Below the pieces are notes generated by a model that ran no database searches, was not told the DNA's origin, and saw only the letters and a list, made by a program, of their open reading frames with translations. 64,000 nucleotides of DNA from Rhodothermales bacterium (lineage in GTDB: Bacteria; Bacteroidota; Rhodothermia; Rhodothermales; UBA10348), in the NCBI GenBank assembly GCA_017643395.1, contig JAEPNP010000001.1:765806-829805 (forward strand), read 5' to 3'. The position numbers and the translations under genes were made by a program. This document shows, one piece after another, positions 60,358 through 64,000 of the stretch. Numbering within the stretch: position 1 is the stretch's first letter; each line of letters starts with the position of its first letter.

Positions 60358-60486
60358 ACGGAATACGAGGGCCGTTTTCCACAGAACCCCCGAAAATTGC
60401 CGCTGCGGAGTGGAATACGGGCCCCGATTCGACACGCCCCCGCGCGGCAAACATTCCCCGTGTGGAATCGGCCGGCTGAATTCCAC
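60358..60486 (-). repeat. Triplet palindrome element, locus D
   Basis: Palindromes lie at 60358-60382 (25 bp), 60410-60433 (24 bp) and 60462-60486 (25 bp), both start-to-start distances being 52. The third has perfect 7-bp arms GTGGAAT/ATTCCAC. Its linker after the middle unit shares CCCCGCGCGGC with locus B. The orientation matches the minus-strand DUF5666 gene, whose stop lies 72 bp away. Confidence 0.82.
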
Positions 60487-60494
60487 TCGACACC

Positions 60495-60542
60495 AATGAG
60501 AAGGGGCCGCCCCGGCCCTTGGCGCGGAGCGACCCCCTCATT
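60495..60542 (-). terminator. Possible terminator hairpin after the DUF5666 gene
   Basis: AATGAG (60495-60500), two A, then GGGG pairs with CCCC (60533-60536) and CTCATT (60537-60542). A competing inner hairpin AAGGGGCC / GGCCCTT is also possible. The stem is good, but no long U run follows on the minus strand, so it may instead be an RNA 3'-end stabiliser. Confidence 0.4.
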
Positions 60543-60558
60543 TGACGGCCGGCGAGCC

Positions 60559-62343
60559 CTACTTCAGCAGAAGCATGGATCGAGTCTGGGCCACATCGCC
60601 CACCGAAAGGCGGTAGAGATACATGCCGCTCGTGACCGGCTCCCCGGACATCGCCCGTCCGTTCCACGAGGCCTGATGGCTGCCGGCCGGCAGCACGCCG
60701 GATGCCAGCATGGCCACACGGCGACCCATCACATCGAAGATCTCCAGCCGGACATCCGTGGTTTCCGCCAATTCAAACGCAATGGTCGTGGTCGGGTTGA
60801 ACGGGTTCGGATAGTTGCCTTTCAAGGTGAATCGCTCGGGCAGTGACTCCGCGGAGGGCTCGGTCGACGTCGAGAAGTCGGCAGACTCCAGAATGGTCAC
60901 GATCTCCGCCTCCAGACCCGAGTCTCCGCTTGAGGCCACGATTTCGAGCAACTGGCCTGGCTGCGCCTCCGAAGCCTCTACTGGCCGCCCGTCAGCGTTG
61001 AGAACCGACGTGGTCTCCGTCAGGGTGACGACCGCGCCGGCTATTGTGAGCGCATCGCCCAGACGGGAGGTAACCCGGCCGGTGACGTCACTCTCGGCAC
61101 GCGCCTGGATCACAGATGCCACGACGCCCTGACTGAAGTCGCCCAGCACCCGCACGCGCATGCGGCTCTCGATGGTAATGGGCTGGCCTTCGCCATTCAG
61201 GAACTGGGTGGAATCGGTCAGTCCGACGCGGATACCAGACACGAACAGCGCGTCCCCGTCGATGAGCACAGTGCCGATCAGGGTATCGCGGGCATCATTC
61301 TGGTCCAGGATGCGGATGTGCTCCGCGTGTAGCCCGCCGTCTGGACTGTAGCGGAAACCCACGACAACCCGGGTGCCCGGCGCCGGAAGCGCATCCTGAT
61401 TCTGGACACGGGTGCGATCATCGATGATGAAGGTGACTCCGGCCACGCTGAATCCGTCCCCTTCCGTGACGCCAGCCATCAGGCGACCTCGCACCGATAT
61501 GGAGTCGTGCACCCGGATCTCAGTCGCAACGAGCGCATCGTCACGCACGACGCCATGGACCCGCACCGGCATGCCGACCTGCAGATCTGCGTACGTCATG
61601 GATTCGCCGGAGCGCGTGAATATCTCCGTGTCGTCTGTGACCTGAAACACCATCGATGCCACCGTAAGCGTGCGGGCATCTGGTCCGAGGGCCTCAATGC
61701 GACCGGAGACCGTCACGTGATCCGGGTCGTACTCGCGCACCCGGATTCGGAGGGCGATGAGCACATCGTCCCGCCCGGGCGTCGCAATGACCTGCACGAA
61801 CAGCCCCGGTACAAGGTCTGCCAAGGTCACGGGCGTATTCCGATTGGCATGAATGCGGGTCGAATCGGTCACCAGGATCTCGGTGCCGTCTACCGTGATC
61901 GAGGAGTCTGAAACGGCCTCAATCGCACCGGTGATCTCGACCAAACGGCGATCATTTCCGTCACCGCGGTCCCCGATGCGGATGGGCTGGGTCAGTCGGC
62001 GTGTACGGTCCCCGGTCGTAACCTCAGCGATCACCAGCCAATGCGATGATCGAGTGAGTTCGGAGGCAGGAATCCGGGCTGCGAACCGACCGTCCGCCAC
62101 CTCCGGGGTGAGTGAAATGGCGTCGCCGGCGCCACGCGGGGCGAGGGCGAGCGCGACCGCATCGGCGTTCTGCGTGATCACGCGGATATATATGGTGTCG
62201 GCAGCCGTGAAGGAGCGGGTCAGCTCCGTGAATGCCGGATCGCTGGAGGTTTCCAGGTCGGCGTGGATGCGTTGTGCGACGGCCTCCGCGGGCGCCAGTA
62301 ACAGGGCGACCAGCAGCAGGCTCAGTACGGTAGACAGGCGCAT
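60559..62343 (-). CDS. DUF5666 repeat protein with a type IX sorting domain
   Basis: A 594-aa exported protein (signal peptide ends at AVAQR). After an N-terminal region (~25-125) come five repeats of ~75 residues of the DUF5666 type, e.g. ITGAIEAVSDSSITVDGTEI, VSGRIEALGPDARTLTVASM and VTGRVTSRLGDALTIAGAVV. The C-terminal ~85 residues are a T9SS type A sorting domain (NYPNPFNPTTTIAF, IFDVMGRRVA, GMYLYRLS). Function is not known; the repeat units are predicted OB-like beta domains. It is divergent from the S9 peptidase gene. Confidence 0.85.
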   Translation of the reverse strand: MRLSTVLSLLLVALLLAPAEAVAQRIHADLETSSDPAFTELTRSFTAADTIYIRVITQNADAVALALAPRGAGDAISLTPEVADGRFAARIPASELTRSSHWLVIAEVTTGDRTRRLTQPIRIGDRGDGNDRRLVEITGAIEAVSDSSITVDGTEILVTDSTRIHANRNTPVTLADLVPGLFVQVIATPGRDDVLIALRIRVREYDPDHVTVSGRIEALGPDARTLTVASMVFQVTDDTEIFTRSGESMTYADLQVGMPVRVHGVVRDDALVATEIRVHDSISVRGRLMAGVTEGDGFSVAGVTFIIDDRTRVQNQDALPAPGTRVVVGFRYSPDGGLHAEHIRILDQNDARDTLIGTVLIDGDALFVSGIRVGLTDSTQFLNGEGQPITIESRMRVRVLGDFSQGVVASVIQARAESDVTGRVTSRLGDALTIAGAVVTLTETTSVLNADGRPVEASEAQPGQLLEIVASSGDSGLEAEIVTILESADFSTSTEPSAESLPERFTLKGNYPNPFNPTTTIAFELAETTDVRLEIFDVMGRRVAMLASGVLPAGSHQASWNGRAMSGEPVTSGMYLYRLSVGDVAQTRSMLLLK

Positions 62344-62514
62344 GGCTGATAGTAGAATTAGGTTGAACTCTCAGCGCCCGAGGGGAGAGGCGTTGGCCGG
62401 CCGGAATTGTTGGGGCCGGTCGACTTGCTTACACGGAAGGTAGGGAGGTACCCCCAAGCCTTGCCCCATCCCGCGCGCGCCACGTAATTGTGGGGATCCA
62501 CACCCCTGACTGCC

Positions 62515-64000
62515 ATGCGCCGCTTCCTCCCTCTCGTCCTCCTCGCTTCGGTAACCTTCGCCGCGACCGCGCAGCAGCGCGCCATGACGTTCATGGACGT
62601 GCAGGAGCTGAAGCGCGCTGGCTCGTTCACGCCGTCACCGGATGGCGCCTGGATGTTGTACACGTTGTCCACCCCGAACTGGAAGGAGGACGAGCGACAA
62701 ACTGACGTCCACCTGGTCTCGATGGCCGAGGGCGTGCAGTCGGATCGGCAGCTCACCTTCACGACCGAGCACGACGAAACCTCCCCCGGCTGGACACCAG
62801 ACGGCACCGGCGTGCTATTCCTGTCCGACCGCGAAGACTCCGGTCGACAGCTCTTCCTGCTTCGCCTTGCGGGTGGTGAGGGACAGCGATTCACTGAGGT
62901 CGAGGGCGGCGTGTCCGACTACGCCTTCAGCCCGGACGGTATGTGGCTCGCCTTCCGCGCGGGGGAAGCCGAATCGCGGCAGATCCATGTGCTGCCGACG
63001 GCCGGCTTGACCACAGAAGAGCCCATCGCCCTTACGGACGGAGAGGCCCCCGCCGGCAGCTGGGAGTGGGCCCCCTCGTCTGACCGCATCTATTTCATCC
63101 GGGATGACGAGGTCGACGATGCTGACCGCAAACGCCGGAAAATGGGGTTCACGGTCGACGTCCGGAATCAGGTGACACCCGCATCCAGCCTGTGGTCCGT
63201 GGATCTGTCCGGCAGTGCCACCCACCTGGCCGGCCGGAATGGCGAGTATAGCGTGGAAGGCTTCACGCTCTCTGATGACGGGGCCTGGATTGGCATTCGG
63301 GGCGGCTCGCTTGAGCGCTACGAACGCAATATCACAGGTCAGTTTCTGTACGCCGACGCGTGGCTGATGGAGGTTGCCACGGGCAACGTGGAGCGCCTCA
63401 CCGACAACTTCGAGGTGTCCGAGAGCGGGCTGATGTTCTCCCCGGACGGCCGCTGGGTGGCCTTCAGCGCACCCGATGACCTGACGCGCTACACCATGAC
63501 CGAAAACCGGCTGTACGTGCGTGAAGTGGGCGATGCGGGAGGCGCGTTCCGCAAGCTCGGAAGCGACTTCGACAACAGCGTGCGCGGCGGATTCTGGTCA
63601 GAAGACGGATCGACAATGTACTTCACGGCGGGTGTCAAGGTGACGAACCAGCTGCACGCCATCGACATCGCGACTGGCCGCGTGCAGCAGGTCACCAACG
63701 TGCGGGGATCGCTCTTCACCTCGCGGGATGAAGACTCGGGGCGGCTGATGCTGAACTACGCCGACCCGGAGACTCCCTCGGGGCCGTTCACGGTCGCGTC
63801 CCTGGACGACATCACGAACCAGGACACCTGGATTCAGCTCGTGGAACCCAACCCGCAGCTGGACCACATCGCCCGGGGACACATGGTGGAAGTGGAGTGG
63901 ACCTCATCGGACGGCAAGACGGTGGGCGGCGTGCTCACGTATCCGGTGGGCTACCAGGAGGGCACGCGGTATCCGCTCGTGGTCGACATTCATGGCGGCC
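62515..64000 (+). CDS. S9-family (prolyl oligopeptidase-like) peptidase, 3' part off the window
   Basis: 495 codons are visible from ATG 62515. A signal peptide ends at ATAQQ (~20). The rest is the N-terminal beta-propeller, with repeated Asp-box-like segments FTPSPDGAWMLYT, SPGWTPDGTGVLFLSD, AFSPDGMWLAFR, MFSPDGRWVAFS. The sequence ends in LVVDIHGG at the entrance of the alpha/beta-hydrolase domain, so catalytic Ser/Asp/His are not visible. It is most like dipeptidyl-peptidase- or acylaminoacyl-peptidase-type enzymes that act on peptides in the periplasm. Confidence 0.87.
   Translation, partial: MRRFLPLVLLASVTFAATAQQRAMTFMDVQELKRAGSFTPSPDGAWMLYTLSTPNWKEDERQTDVHLVSMAEGVQSDRQLTFTTEHDETSPGWTPDGTGVLFLSDREDSGRQLFLLRLAGGEGQRFTEVEGGVSDYAFSPDGMWLAFRAGEAESRQIHVLPTAGLTTEEPIALTDGEAPAGSWEWAPSSDRIYFIRDDEVDDADRKRRKMGFTVDVRNQVTPASSLWSVDLSGSATHLAGRNGEYSVEGFTLSDDGAWIGIRGGSLERYERNITGQFLYADAWLMEVATGNVERLTDNFEVSESGLMFSPDGRWVAFSAPDDLTRYTMTENRLYVREVGDAGGAFRKLGSDFDNSVRGGFWSEDGSTMYFTAGVKVTNQLHAIDIATGRVQQVTNVRGSLFTSRDEDSGRLMLNYADPETPSGPFTVASLDDITNQDTWIQLVEPNPQLDHIARGHMVEVEWTSSDGKTVGGVLTYPVGYQEGTRYPLVVDIHGG

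Noticed and set aside
60071-60667. N-terminal extension of the SDR through locus D
   Set aside because: The extension is Pro/Arg/Ala-rich low-complexity sequence from repeats, and the internal ATG at 60070 starts a clean signal peptide.

Overview
The window is GC-rich throughout, gene-dense and bacterial. It looks like a member of the Bacteroidota/Rhodothermota side of the FCB group, possibly Rhodothermales-like. The reasons are TonB-dependent receptors that begin with a carboxypeptidase-regulatory-like domain, four secreted proteins ending in type IX secretion (por) sorting domains, many signal-peptide or lipobox leaders, few Shine-Dalgarno sites, and a flagellin gene. No rRNA, tRNA, prophage, transposase or CRISPR array was found.

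Layout. 1-3.2 kb: a B12-binding MerR-type regulator (cut by the left edge), divergent from an epimerase-SRPBCC fusion, then a surface protein. 3.3-6.1 kb: a TonB-dependent receptor with a strong terminator. 6.1-9.6 kb: hydrolase, exported Gfo/Idh oxidoreductase, acyltransferase and an AlkD-like glycosylase. 10-13.3 kb: a lipoprotein, a CPXCG protein and an overlapping zinc protease-RimK-aspartoacylase cassette. 13.3-20.3 kb: M14 and M23 peptidases, a VapBC pair, a metalloprotease lipoprotein, DoxX and an unknown gene. 20.7-21.5 kb: flagellin behind a sigma-28-like promoter. 21.7-32 kb: secreted hydrolases and peptidases. 32-34.6 kb: permease plus guanine deaminase. 34.7-45.3 kb: a minus-strand urate/allantoin operon. 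45.3-64 kb: envelope proteins, hydrolases, two outer-membrane receptors, a K+/H+ antiporter, and a truncated S9 peptidase at the right edge.

The best-defined pathway is purine degradation: guanine to xanthine (GuaD), xanthine to urate (XdhAB with XdhC), urate to 5-hydroxyisourate (membrane PuuD), then UraH, UraD, allantoinase and allantoicase. A DUF6986 lyase/synthase-like protein sits inside the operon. Most junctions overlap by 4-14 nt.

The most unusual feature is a dispersed intergenic element. It is a triplet of ~25-bp palindromes (GTGGAAT-N10/11-ATTCCAC) at a 51-52 bp pitch, with the middle one always 24 bp and the outer ones 25 bp. There are six copies at four loci (about 9.8, 20.5, 48.6-49.2 and 60.4 kb). 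These four loci are the only gaps over 300 bp in the window. Each triplet lies 70-130 bp past the 3' end of a gene, in the same direction as that gene, and is followed by GC-rich low-complexity sequence. I do not recognise it as a named family.
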